From NCBI RefSeq assembly GCF_020178975.1, contig NZ_JAHXBU010000090.1:186001-250000 (forward strand): a stretch of 64,000 bases of DNA, written 5' to 3'. Made by a program: the position numbers and the translations under genes. This document shows positions 55,898-63,495 of this stretch, piece by piece; position 1 is the first letter of the stretch; each line of letters opens with the position of its first letter. Under the pieces are notes generated by a model. That model had not been told where the DNA came from and did not search any database. It worked only from the letters and a program-made list of their open reading frames with translations. This stretch comes from Cesiribacter sp. SM1. GTDB taxonomy: Bacteria > Bacteroidota > Bacteroidia > Cytophagales > Cyclobacteriaceae.

Positions 55898-57144
55898 AGA
55901 AGGTTTTTACAGTATTGAATAATTTTAGCGGTGGCGCCGGCCTGTTCTGCTACATATCGGGCAGCAGCCCCGCCGGCAGCTTTTCGCCTTTGTTCGTTAT
56001 CAAACAAAACGCCAAAAATGCTTAAGAGTTCTGCAGCATCTGCAACAGCATAGGCAGCTTCAAGGTCTATCAGGTCCCTGGCTTCGGCAAATTTCTGATA
56101 ATTGCGGTTTCCAAAGAAAACAGGAATACCCCAGACGGCAGCTTCGAGTGTATTGTGCAGGCCTTTGCCAAAGCTACCCCCCACATAGGCCCAGCTGCCA
56201 AGGGCATAGAGCGAGGAAAGCAGGCCAATGGTATCAACCAGCAGTACATCTGCGGAGGCTGCTTCCTGCGGGCTGGTACTGGTGTAGCGCACCGTTTTAA
56301 CCGAAAGTATTTTCTCGGTTTGCTGCAGGCCTCCCTCATCTGTTTCGTGGGGGGCAATAATGAATTTAACCTTACCCCTGTACTGCTGCACCAGGGGTGC
56401 CAGCACCTCCACATCTGCGGGCCAGCTGCTGCCTACCACCATTACAGGCATGTTGCCGGCAAAGGCCCTGGCCAGCGGAATATCTCTGGCCTGTTTGCTA
56501 ATGGTAAGCACCCTGTCAAAACGGGTGTCTCCCGCAACCCTTACATGCTCCACGCCAATCTCCTGCAGCAGCCTGGCAGAGTCCTCATTCTGCACAAAGA
56601 GCTGGCTAAAGTAGCCCAGCATTTGCCTGTAAAAGCTGCCGTGTGGTTTAAAGAACAGCTGGTTGGGCCGAAAGATAGCAGAAATCAACAGGGTAGGAAT
56701 GTTACGCTTAGATAGCTCCTGCAGGTAAAAGTGCCAGAACTCGTACTTTACAAACACGGCCAGCTGTGGCTTCACTGCATCCAGAAATGCCTGGGCATTC
56801 GCAGCAGAATCCAGTGGCAGGTAAAAGATCCAGTCGGCACCGGCATAATTTTTCCTGATCTCGTAACCGGAGGGAGAAAAGAAGGTAAGGAAAATCTTAT
56901 GCTGCGGGTACTCCTGGCGCAGGGCTTCTATAACAGGGCGGCCCTGTTCAAATTCTCCCAGAGAGGCGCAATGGAACCACAGCACAGGGGCTGTATTCCC
57001 CTGCATGGCCTCGCTGATGCGCTGGAGCAGTTGATGCCGCCCCTCCAGCATTTTTTTTGCTTTAGCGTGCAGGGGCGCTGCCAGTGTAAGTGCTGTGCGG
57101 TAGCCGCCCAGGCCAAGGGTGTAAAGCCACTTTTGTAGCATCAT
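55894..57144 (-). CDS. kdtA: 3-deoxy-D-manno-octulosonic acid transferase
   Basis: 416 residues, family length. It transfers Kdo from CMP-Kdo to lipid A precursor at the inner membrane (waaA/kdtA). The N-terminus WLYTLGLGGYRTALTLAAPL is the membrane-anchoring segment; WFHCASLGEFEQGRPV near 55-70 carries the acceptor-site glutamate; VVGSSWPADVE near 233 and YVGGSFGKGLHNTLEAAVWG near 315-335 are the conserved GT-B donor-site motifs. ATGATG offers two adjacent starts at 57144/57141. The mRNA would start nearly at the ATG, from a -7 box 4 nt upstream. It overlaps rsgA by 4 nt. Confidence 0.95.
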   Translation of the reverse strand: MMLQKWLYTLGLGGYRTALTLAAPLHAKAKKMLEGRHQLLQRISEAMQGNTAPVLWFHCASLGEFEQGRPVIEALRQEYPQHKIFLTFFSPSGYEIRKNYAGADWIFYLPLDSAANAQAFLDAVKPQLAVFVKYEFWHFYLQELSKRNIPTLLISAIFRPNQLFFKPHGSFYRQMLGYFSQLFVQNEDSARLLQEIGVEHVRVAGDTRFDRVLTISKQARDIPLARAFAGNMPVMVVGSSWPADVEVLAPLVQQYRGKVKFIIAPHETDEGGLQQTEKILSVKTVRYTSTSPQEAASADVLLVDTIGLLSSLYALGSWAYVGGSFGKGLHNTLEAAVWGIPVFFGNRNYQKFAEARDLIDLEAAYAVADAAELLSIFGVLFDNEQRRKAAGGAAARYVAEQAGATAKIIQYCKNLL

Positions 57145-57148
57145 GGGC

Positions 57149-57156
57149 CAAAAGTA
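57149..57156 (-). promoter_or_regulatory. Candidate -7 box at the kdtA start
   Basis: On the minus strand TACTTTTG is an exact TAnnTTTG match ending 4 nt before the kdtA ATG. It lies directly after the T-tract of the peroxiredoxin terminator; no TTTG -33 box is at the right distance. Confidence 0.4.
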
Positions 57157-57159
57157 AAG

Positions 57160-57185
57160 AAAAAAGCCGGCTTTTGGGGCCGGCT
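57160..57185 (-). terminator. Intrinsic terminator of the peroxiredoxin gene
   Basis: Minus strand: AGCCGGC (57185-57179), loop CCCAAAA, GCCGGCT (57171-57165), then a T-run to 57160. About 65 nt after the peroxiredoxin stop and 16 nt before the kdtA start. Confidence 0.85.
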
Positions 57186-57250
57186 CTTAATATGAATATG
57201 CTCCGTGCTAAGATGTTAATCTCTCCTGAAGCTGATCCTTTTGTACTGAA

Positions 57251-57883
57251 TTAGTTATTAGACAGGTACTCTGCCACACCCTGACGGGTAGCGTTCATAG
57301 CCTGTTTTCCTTCTTCCCAGTTTGCAGGGCATACTTCGCCAAATTTCTCTACGTGGCGCAGGGCATCAACCAAACGAATCATTTCGTCGATGTTACGGCC
57401 CAATGGCAGGTCGTTGATGGTAGCATGACGCACCACACCTTCTTTGTCGATCAGGAAGCTGCCACGGTAAGCAACAGGCTTGCCTTCAAACTGCAGGTTA
57501 CCTTCTTCGTCGTAGTTCCAGTCGCCGGCAAGTACGCCAAAGTTGTGGGCGATGGTTTTGGCAGAATCAGCAACGATGGGGTAAGTTACACCCTGGATGC
57601 CGCCCTGGTCTTTAGGAACATTCAGCCAGGCCAGGTGGCTTTCTTCGGTATCGCAGGAGCAGCCAACAATGGCTACATCACGCTGCTCAAACTGAGCCAG
57701 TTTCTCCTGGAATGCGTGGATTTCAGTTGGACAAACAAATGTAAAGTCTTTAGGATAGAAGTAGAAAACCACGTACTTCTTGCCCAGGTACTGGTCAAGA
57801 GAGAAGTTGTCTACAATTTCTTCGCCGTTAATAACAGCAGGAGCGTTAAATAGTGGAGCTTTTTTTCCAACTAATGATGCCAT
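57251..57883 (-). CDS. 2-Cys peroxiredoxin (AhpC/Prx1 type)
   Basis: 210 residues. The peroxidatic cysteine is Cys51 in FTFVCPTE and the resolving cysteine Cys185 in EVCPANW, making a typical 2-Cys peroxiredoxin that reduces H2O2 and organic peroxides. GCSCDTEESHLAW near 74-86 is the conserved dimer/active-site loop, with an extra Cys75. The C-terminal YL motif (AEYLSNN) corresponds to the helix that confers sensitivity to over-oxidation in eukaryotic-type Prx1. A strong predicted promoter lies upstream and a terminator follows, so it is monocistronic. Confidence 0.97.
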   Translation of the reverse strand: MASLVGKKAPLFNAPAVINGEEIVDNFSLDQYLGKKYVVFYFYPKDFTFVCPTEIHAFQEKLAQFEQRDVAIVGCSCDTEESHLAWLNVPKDQGGIQGVTYPIVADSAKTIAHNFGVLAGDWNYDEEGNLQFEGKPVAYRGSFLIDKEGVVRHATINDLPLGRNIDEMIRLVDALRHVEKFGEVCPANWEEGKQAMNATRQGVAEYLSNN

Positions 57884-57945
57884 AAAACTGATGAATAGTT
57901 AGGTTGTAATTATAATGCAATGGAACAGACACTACTGCCTGGCTC

Positions 57946-57978
57946 CAAATTTCGGTACGCTAAAATTCCGGCTGCAAA
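57946..57978 (-). promoter_or_regulatory. Predicted peroxiredoxin promoter
   Basis: Minus strand TTTG (57978-57975), 21 nt, GAAATTTG (57953-57946), 7 of 8 to TAnnTTTG. The leader to the ATG at 57883 is about 55 nt. Confidence 0.55.
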
Positions 57979-58027
57979 GGTAGGAGAGGCGGGGGAGTAA
58001 TGCAAGGATAGATCAATGTGCTAATTC

Positions 58028-58057
58028 TTTAATATGCTCATGTTTAATATGCTCATG
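58028..58057. repeat. Tandem duplication, 2 x 15 bp
   Basis: TTTAATATGCTCATG occurs twice in a row, at 58028-58042 and 58043-58057, in the intergenic region between the peroxiredoxin and enoyl-CoA hydratase genes. Confidence 0.85.
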
Positions 58058-58067
58058 TGCTGATGTT

Positions 58068-58172
58068 GGGCAATGGGAGAAGTTGTCTGCTGCCGATAAT
58101 ATCATCCTGCGGCCAGTTTAGCCTGGGGCTTTGATTAAAATTGCCCACAGAAAATAGCTTCTCCCATTGCCC
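58068..58172. repeat. 15-bp perfect inverted repeat
   Basis: GGGCAATGGGAGAAG (58068-58082) and CTTCTCCCATTGCCC (58158-58172) are exact inverted copies with a 75-nt spacer. Could fold as a long hairpin or be a remnant of a small mobile element. Confidence 0.75.
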
Positions 58173-58215
58173 ATCATTATCACATAGCACATCAGCCAGT
58201 TAACACATTCAGAGA

Positions 58216-58995
58216 CTACTTTCCCTTAAAATCAGGCTGGCGTTTTTCGATGAAGGCATTCATGCCTTCTTTCTGGTCTTCGGAGGCAAAAAGGAGGTAA
58301 AAGTTTTTGCGCTCAAAATAGAGGCCTTCGCTAAGGCTGCTTTCATAGGCGTGGTTTACAGATTCTTTGGCCATCTGGGTAGCAATGGGCGACATCTGAG
58401 CTATTTCTGCTGCCAGCTCCATGGCACTCTGCAGGTACATTTCTACCGGTACAACCCTGTTCACCAGGCCCCAGTTGAGTGCCTCCTGCGCAGAAATGAA
58501 TTTGCCTGTCAGCACTAATTCCATAGCCCTGGCTTTGCCAATGGCGCGCGTCAGGCGCTGGGTGCCACCAGCACCAGGCATTACCCCGATTTTAATTTCT
58601 GGCTGACCAAACTGGGCAGTTTCAGAGGCTACAATCATATCGCAGGTCATGGCCAGTTCGCAGCCACCCCCCAGGGCAAAGCCCGAAACGGCTGCAATCA
58701 GGGGCTTCTTGGTACGCTTGATCTTATCCCAGGTGCTGAACTGATCTACTTTTGCCATATCAATGGCACCCTTGCCAGCCATTTGTTTGATGTCTGCACC
58801 TGCAGCAAATGCCCGTTCGTTGCCGGTTAGCACAATCACACGCACCTCATCATCCTCATCGAGCGCAACAAGGGCATCCCGCAGCTCACCCATCAGCTGC
58901 AGGTTAAGGGCATTGAGCTCTTTGGGGCGGTTCAGGGCAATAAGGGCAATGTGCTTGCGGTATTGGGGCGTAACAGTAATAAATTCTGCTTGCAT
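58216..58995 (-). CDS. Enoyl-CoA hydratase/isomerase
   Basis: 259 residues, crotonase fold. The oxyanion-hole glycines lie in AFAAGADIKQMAG near 65 and SGFALGGGCELAMTCD near 106; the two catalytic glutamates of hydratases are in CELAM near 114 and in MPGAGGTQRL near 134, where the residue before or at this loop (E in PEIKIGVMPG) fits. It hydrates 2-enoyl-CoA in fatty-acid or amino-acid catabolism. Upstream, a terminator-like hairpin lies in its leader. It is a single-gene unit. Confidence 0.94.
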   Translation of the reverse strand: MQAEFITVTPQYRKHIALIALNRPKELNALNLQLMGELRDALVALDEDDEVRVIVLTGNERAFAAGADIKQMAGKGAIDMAKVDQFSTWDKIKRTKKPLIAAVSGFALGGGCELAMTCDMIVASETAQFGQPEIKIGVMPGAGGTQRLTRAIGKARAMELVLTGKFISAQEALNWGLVNRVVPVEMYLQSAMELAAEIAQMSPIATQMAKESVNHAYESSLSEGLYFERKNFYLLFASEDQKEGMNAFIEKRQPDFKGK

Positions 58996-59470
58996 AGGCT
59001 TAGGCTAAAATTGGTTGGTGGGCCTAAGATGAAAAAAATGGATGGGAAGTAAAAAAGAAAACCTCTCTTAAAACTAAGAGAGGCTTAATGCTTAATAGAT
59101 GTTAAACAGGTGTATGAATAAGTGTGTTATGTACTCCTTTATACCCTAAGCCCTGCCATAGGTAACCCCTGTATGTGAAAATATTTAAATATTTTTTTCA
59201 AAGCGGTTCAGGTATAGGGGTAAGTGCCTGTTTGTGAGTGGTTTTGGGTGCTTGAAATATTTTTAAAAATTCTGCTAAAGTGTGGGCACCCATCTAAGAT
59301 GTTTTGTGAAAAGAATAATTTTCGCCCTAAAAGCAGTTCTGCCAGCAACTACGCCAGCAGTGTAGCATAACTGCTAAAATTCCCTTTAGCGCTGGCTCCG
59401 GCGAAACTGCAGGCGCTTTTGCTGGTTAGCTTTATACTGATGTTTGTAATTAAACCTTATTAAAAAGCCG
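58996..59470. other. Divergent intergenic region between enoyl-CoA hydratase and LMW-PTP genes
   Basis: 475 bp without a gene. A hairpin with T-run lies at 59050-59083 on the minus strand. A TTTG (59418-59421) with GATGTTTG (59439-59446) at 17 nt is a weak promoter candidate for the phosphatase. Confidence 0.5.
59050..59083 (-). terminator. Terminator-like hairpin in the 5' leader of the enoyl-CoA hydratase gene
   Basis: Minus strand: CCTCTCTTA (59083-59075), GTTT loop, TAAGAGAGG (59070-59062), then TTTTCTTTTTT. It lies about 65 nt before the start codon with no gene upstream on that strand, so it may attenuate the gene. Confidence 0.6.
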
Positions 59471-60052
59471 ATGGATAAAATAAAAGTACTGTTTGTGTGC
59501 CTGGGCAACATATGCCGGTCTCCGATGGCAGAGGCTATTTTTAATCACAAGATAGAACAGAAAGGATTAGGCAGCCGCTTTGAGGCTGATTCAGCAGGCA
59601 CTGCAAACTACCATGTGGGCAAACCTGCCGACAGCCGCACCATCCGTGCAGTTGAACAAATGGGCATCCGCATTGCCCACGCTGCCCGCCAGGTAACCAC
59701 CCCTGATTTGCGCTACTACGACTATGTGCTGGCTATGGATGCCGAAAATATGGAAATACTCAACACCCTTGCCGAAGCAGATGCGGCCCTGGGCGGACGT
59801 ATTTACCTGATGCGCGATTTTGAGCCCGGTGCCCAGCCCCACAACACAGCCAATGAAAATCAGCCCTACACCAATGTAGATCCCCTGTCTGATAATCCGC
59901 GGGATCCTTTAACACCTAACCTGGCTGTGCCCGATCCATATTATGGTGGTGATGAAGGCTTCCGGGAGGTGTATGATATCCTTGACCGAACCATCGAAAA
60001 TTTCATCAGTTTTGTAGTTCAAAAGAACAAGCTGCAGCCCAATGTTCGATGA
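59471..60052 (+). CDS. Low molecular weight protein-tyrosine-phosphatase family protein
   Basis: 193 residues. The signature C-x5-R-S is CLGNICRS at 10-17, with the catalytic general acid Asp in VPDPYYGG near 156-163. An insertion of about 25 residues, rich in Asn/Pro (about 120-150), lies before that loop, making it longer than the usual 150. Its end overlaps the fructosamine-kinase gene by 11 nt. In bacteria such phosphatases next to this kinase are proposed to dephosphorylate ribulosamine-5-phosphate residues on proteins, not phosphotyrosine. Confidence 0.93.
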   Translation: MDKIKVLFVCLGNICRSPMAEAIFNHKIEQKGLGSRFEADSAGTANYHVGKPADSRTIRAVEQMGIRIAHAARQVTTPDLRYYDYVLAMDAENMEILNTLAEADAALGGRIYLMRDFEPGAQPHNTANENQPYTNVDPLSDNPRDPLTPNLAVPDPYYGGDEGFREVYDILDRTIENFISFVVQKNKLQPNVR

Positions 60053-60917
60053 CCCCAGCCACTTTTTTGAACAGGCCTTATTTATTGCAACAGGCCGAGA
60101 GCTGCAACTGAAAGATATGCAGATGAAGGGTGGGGGCTGTATTAACCAAACCGTACACCTTAGCACCAGCGGTGGCGACTTTTTTATTAAGTGGAACGAT
60201 AGCGCCGGGGCTGAAATGTTTGAAGCCGAAGCAAAAGGCCTGGCTTTGCTAAAACAAACAGGAGCTTTGCCTGTACCAGCAGTTATAGGACAGGGGCAGG
60301 TTGAGGGGCGTCCTTTCCTGCTGCTCCAGTACCTCGACAGCCGCTCACCTTCTAAAAATTACTGGCAGGCGCTGGGGCAGGGGCTTGCACAACAGCATGC
60401 CTCAACACAGGATCAATATGGCCTGGACCATAACAACTACATAGGCCGTTTGCCCCAAAACAACGAGCCGCTGCAGAACTGGACAGCGTTTTTCATACAA
60501 CGACGCCTGGAGCCACAGCTGGGGCTGGCATACTATAACCAACAGCTGGATAAAGCTTTTCTTGAGCGGTTTCGCAAGCTCTATCCGCGCCTGGAGGAGC
60601 TATTGGTAGAAGAACCTCCTGCACTCCTGCACGGTGATCTGTGGAGTGGCAATGTGATGGCCGGCCCAGAGGGTGCAGCCTGGATCATTGATCCTGCAGT
60701 TTACTATGGCCACCGCGAAGCAGAACTGGCCTTTACCCGGCTGTTTGGTGGCTTTGACCCGGCTTTTTACAGTGCCTACCAGGAAGTAAAGCCGCTGGAG
60801 AAGGGGTGGGAGGAGCGTTTTGATATCTACAACCTCTACCCCCTGCTGGTGCATGTTAACCTCTTTGGCGCAGGCTACTTAAGTGGTGTAGAGCAAATCA
60901 TCAGGCGCTACTGCTGA
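60042..60917 (+). CDS. Fructosamine/ketosamine kinase family protein
   Basis: 291 residues, protein-kinase-like fold (aminoglycoside phosphotransferase relatives). LLHGDLWSGNVM near 195-206 carries the catalytic Asp and metal-binding Asn; WIIDPAVYYGHREAELA near 213-229 has the DPA metal site. GGGCINQTVHL near 27-37 is the nucleotide loop. The kinase phosphorylates ketosamines on glycated proteins at O-3 so that they break down spontaneously. It overlaps the LMW-PTP gene by 11 nt, an arrangement consistent with a two-step deglycation pathway. Confidence 0.93.
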   Translation: MFDDPSHFFEQALFIATGRELQLKDMQMKGGGCINQTVHLSTSGGDFFIKWNDSAGAEMFEAEAKGLALLKQTGALPVPAVIGQGQVEGRPFLLLQYLDSRSPSKNYWQALGQGLAQQHASTQDQYGLDHNNYIGRLPQNNEPLQNWTAFFIQRRLEPQLGLAYYNQQLDKAFLERFRKLYPRLEELLVEEPPALLHGDLWSGNVMAGPEGAAWIIDPAVYYGHREAELAFTRLFGGFDPAFYSAYQEVKPLEKGWEERFDIYNLYPLLVHVNLFGAGYLSGVEQIIRRYC

Positions 60918-61154
60918 TGCTGAAGCGTATGCTGCAGCCTGGCTGCCGGCTGGCTGAAAAAAAATCACTCTAAAGGCATAACAGCTTTGTGATCAAAATT
61001 CAGGAATTAACGTTAAAAGATAAATCAGAAGATAATGCAGGAATGTAAAGCTGTAAAATACGGATTTTTACTACCTGTACGTTTGTTCTTTGTTTAAACA
61101 CACTTTACTTAGCGCTGCTATGGCTATGTGCCATGAGTGCTTAACCTGTATTAC

Positions 61155-62801
61155 ATGAAAAAAAACTATTCTGTAGCACTACTTGCATTGCTGATGATGA
61201 TGCTTGTTGGTGCTCCTGTAGATGCACAGAGAAATAAAAATTTTGCCCTGGCCGATACACTGAGCCAGGCGCCGGAAAACTGGTTTAACCTCGATCCGCA
61301 AACAGACCGTGTGCCGGGTGTGAGCACTGAAAGAGCTTACAAAGAACTTTTGGCTGGTAAAACCCCCAAAGAAGTAATAGTAGCCGTGATAGATTCGGGC
61401 ATCGACATAGAGCACGAAGACCTGAAGGGCAAAATCTGGGTGAACACAAGAGAAGTTGTAGGCAACAACATAGACGATGATAATAATGGCTATGTGGATG
61501 ATATCAACGGATGGAATTTTATAGGTGGCCCTAATGGCGAGCATGTAAATTACGATACCTTTGAGCTTACCAGGCTTTACAAGGAATATCGAGATAAATA
61601 CGAGGGTAAAACTGCCGAGGAGGTAGAAAATAAGCATGATTTTGCCCTTTATCAGCAGATAAAAGAGGAGTTTGAAGCAGAGCGTGCCGAATATGAAGAG
61701 CAGGGCTCTTCCTTTCTGCAGTTCTATGAGCAGTACTCTGCTGCAAGAGCACAGCTGCAGGCAGCCCTGGGTAAAGACAGCATAGGCATGGACGACCTGG
61801 AGGGATTTGAGCCGCAAACTGATGAGTTGCGTGTTGCCAGGGGTATTGTTGGTTTTGCGTTGAGCAATAACCTTACCGATGATCAGATTGAGGAATATCA
61901 TGATTACCTGAGCCGCTACCTCAAATACAACCTGAACCCTGATTTTGACCCCCGCCACATTGTGGGTGATGATTACGATAACCTGCAGGAGCGCTACTAT
62001 GGTAATCCACTGGTTGAGGGTCCCGATGCAGAGCATGGCACCCACGTGGCAGGTATCATTGCCGCTAACCGCCAGAACGATATAGGCGTGGAAGGTGTAG
62101 CCGCCCCTGTTAAAATAATGGTGCTGCGTGCAGTGCCCAATGGCGACGAGCGTGATAAAGATGTTGCCAATGCCATTCGTTACGCTGTTGATAACGGAGC
62201 AAGGGTTATTAACATGAGCTTTGGTAAGAGCTATTCTCCCGATAAAGCAGTTGTAGATGAGGCTGTACGCTATGCCAGCGACAAAGGCGTGCTGCTGGTG
62301 CATGCAGCCGGTAACGACAGTAAGAATATCGACACAGAAAATAACTACCCAACCAAGCGGTTCCTGGGTACCAAAGGAGTTGCAAATAACTGGCTGGAGG
62401 TTGGTGCCTCTGCCTGGGGCAGCGGCAGTAATTTTGTAGGTACTTTCTCTAACTATGGCCGCAAAACGGTAGATGTGTTTGCCCCGGGTGTAGACCTGTA
62501 TTCTACGGTGCCCGAATCGGAATACAACAGCCTTAGCGGTACCAGCATGGCAGCACCTGTTGTAAGTGGCATAGCAGCTATGGTAATGGCATATTATCCT
62601 GAGCTGTCTGCCGAGCAGGTAAAAGAAATCATTATGAAATCTGCCGTAAGATATACCAAGGGTAAAGTGAACAGGCCTGGCGGAGATCCGGGAAGCAAAG
62701 ATTCCCTGACCCGCTTCAGAGATCTTTCCAGCACCGGTGGGGTAGCCAATGTTTATTATGCCCTGCAGATGGCCGATAAAATGAGCAGAAAAAACAGATA
62801 A
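61155..62801 (+). CDS. Secreted S8 subtilisin-family peptidase
   Basis: 548 residues from the ATG at 61155; the upstream ATG at 61137 gives a poorer signal. Signal peptide to about 25 (LLALLMMMLVGAPVDAQ). Catalytic triad: Asp80 in VAVIDSGID, His294 in EHGTHVAG and Ser464 in SGTSMAAP. The spacing between Asp and His is 214 residues, against about 30 in subtilisin: an acidic, helical insertion (about 130-290) rich in Glu and Tyr. No T9SS sorting domain is present, so it may act in the periplasm. A strong bidirectional terminator follows. Confidence 0.94.
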   Translation: MKKNYSVALLALLMMMLVGAPVDAQRNKNFALADTLSQAPENWFNLDPQTDRVPGVSTERAYKELLAGKTPKEVIVAVIDSGIDIEHEDLKGKIWVNTREVVGNNIDDDNNGYVDDINGWNFIGGPNGEHVNYDTFELTRLYKEYRDKYEGKTAEEVENKHDFALYQQIKEEFEAERAEYEEQGSSFLQFYEQYSAARAQLQAALGKDSIGMDDLEGFEPQTDELRVARGIVGFALSNNLTDDQIEEYHDYLSRYLKYNLNPDFDPRHIVGDDYDNLQERYYGNPLVEGPDAEHGTHVAGIIAANRQNDIGVEGVAAPVKIMVLRAVPNGDERDKDVANAIRYAVDNGARVINMSFGKSYSPDKAVVDEAVRYASDKGVLLVHAAGNDSKNIDTENNYPTKRFLGTKGVANNWLEVGASAWGSGSNFVGTFSNYGRKTVDVFAPGVDLYSTVPESEYNSLSGTSMAAPVVSGIAAMVMAYYPELSAEQVKEIIMKSAVRYTKGKVNRPGGDPGSKDSLTRFRDLSSTGGVANVYYALQMADKMSRKNR

Positions 62802-62836
62802 AAAGTATCTCTATATACTGGTTTAATTCACAAATG

Positions 62837-62873
62837 AAAAAACGCTTGTGCCCTGGAGGTACAAGCGTTTTTT
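62837..62873. terminator. Bidirectional terminator after the subtilase gene
   Basis: AAAAAACGCTTGT (62837-62849) pairs perfectly with ACAAGCGTTTTTT (62861-62873) around an 11-nt loop. A/T runs on both sides serve the subtilase on + and the convergent unknown gene on -. Confidence 0.92.
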
Positions 62874-62898
62874 CATTGTATCCGTTATTTCTATAAGA

Positions 62899-63417
62899 TT
62901 AATCTATTACATCGAACCTGAAGCCGATAGGAGACTGCTCTTTTTTGGTGTTGGGTGTGGTAACCAGGAAACGTTCCAGTTCCTGCTCGTAAAACGTTTT
63001 CAGTGAGTTAAAAAGATAATCGAAGAAATCGCGGAAGTTATAATTTCCGTCTCTTTCTTCAATGGTAAACTCCCTTTCATTAGGTATGGCAAGAATAAAG
63101 AAAGCGGTCACTTTTTTAATGCTTATTTCAAAGCTCATACTTTCTTTTTGCTGCTCATCCATATCGGCACAAACCGTTATAGAAAAGCGAATATGCCAGA
63201 AAGTATCTTTCTGCATATCCATGGCCTCCAGCATATTTTCGGTAACCTCCTTCGGATCATCCTTTGAGCGAAGTTTCAGGCGATCGTCGGGTATATTAAA
63301 TTCATGCTTCAGCTCCTCCATAAGGGTTAGGGCAAACCTGTAACAGGTTTCCTTATAAGTCCTGAAGTCAGTTAGGTTCTTGGCGTATGCTTTACAAAGT
63401 TCTTCGTATCGCGTCAT
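62899..63417 (-). CDS. Hypothetical protein
   Basis: 172 residues, unrecognised. Mostly alpha/beta, charged, with no signal peptide or membrane helix. Notable segments: TYKETCYRFALTLMEELKHEF near 20-40, MSFEISIKKVTAFFILAIPNE near 95-115 and NFRDFFDYLFNSLKTFYEQE near 128-147 (given in parts of the sequence). It starts 78 nt after the aspartokinase stop on the same strand, so it may be co-transcribed with it. No function can be assigned. Confidence 0.7.
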   Translation of the reverse strand: MTRYEELCKAYAKNLTDFRTYKETCYRFALTLMEELKHEFNIPDDRLKLRSKDDPKEVTENMLEAMDMQKDTFWHIRFSITVCADMDEQQKESMSFEISIKKVTAFFILAIPNEREFTIEERDGNYNFRDFFDYLFNSLKTFYEQELERFLVTTPNTKKEQSPIGFRFDVID

Positions 63418-63495
63418 AGGTGTTATGGTGTGCTCTGGCCTTGGCCAGTTCCGTTTCAGTATATAATATATTGCAGCAAGAGCTGTTTTGTTTAT

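Larger units (their letters stand above)
57884..58215. other. Intergenic region with promoter, tandem and inverted repeats
   Basis: 332 bp holding the peroxiredoxin promoter (57946-57978), a 15-bp tandem duplication (58028-58057) and a 15-bp inverted repeat (58068-58082 and 58158-58172). No gene. Confidence 0.6.

Noticed and set aside
61179-62303. 374-codon open frame on the minus strand, antisense to the subtilase
   Set aside because: It lies wholly inside a gene with complete catalytic motifs, has no recognisable domain and is explained by codon bias of the sense gene. The sense gene has a signal peptide, triad and terminator.
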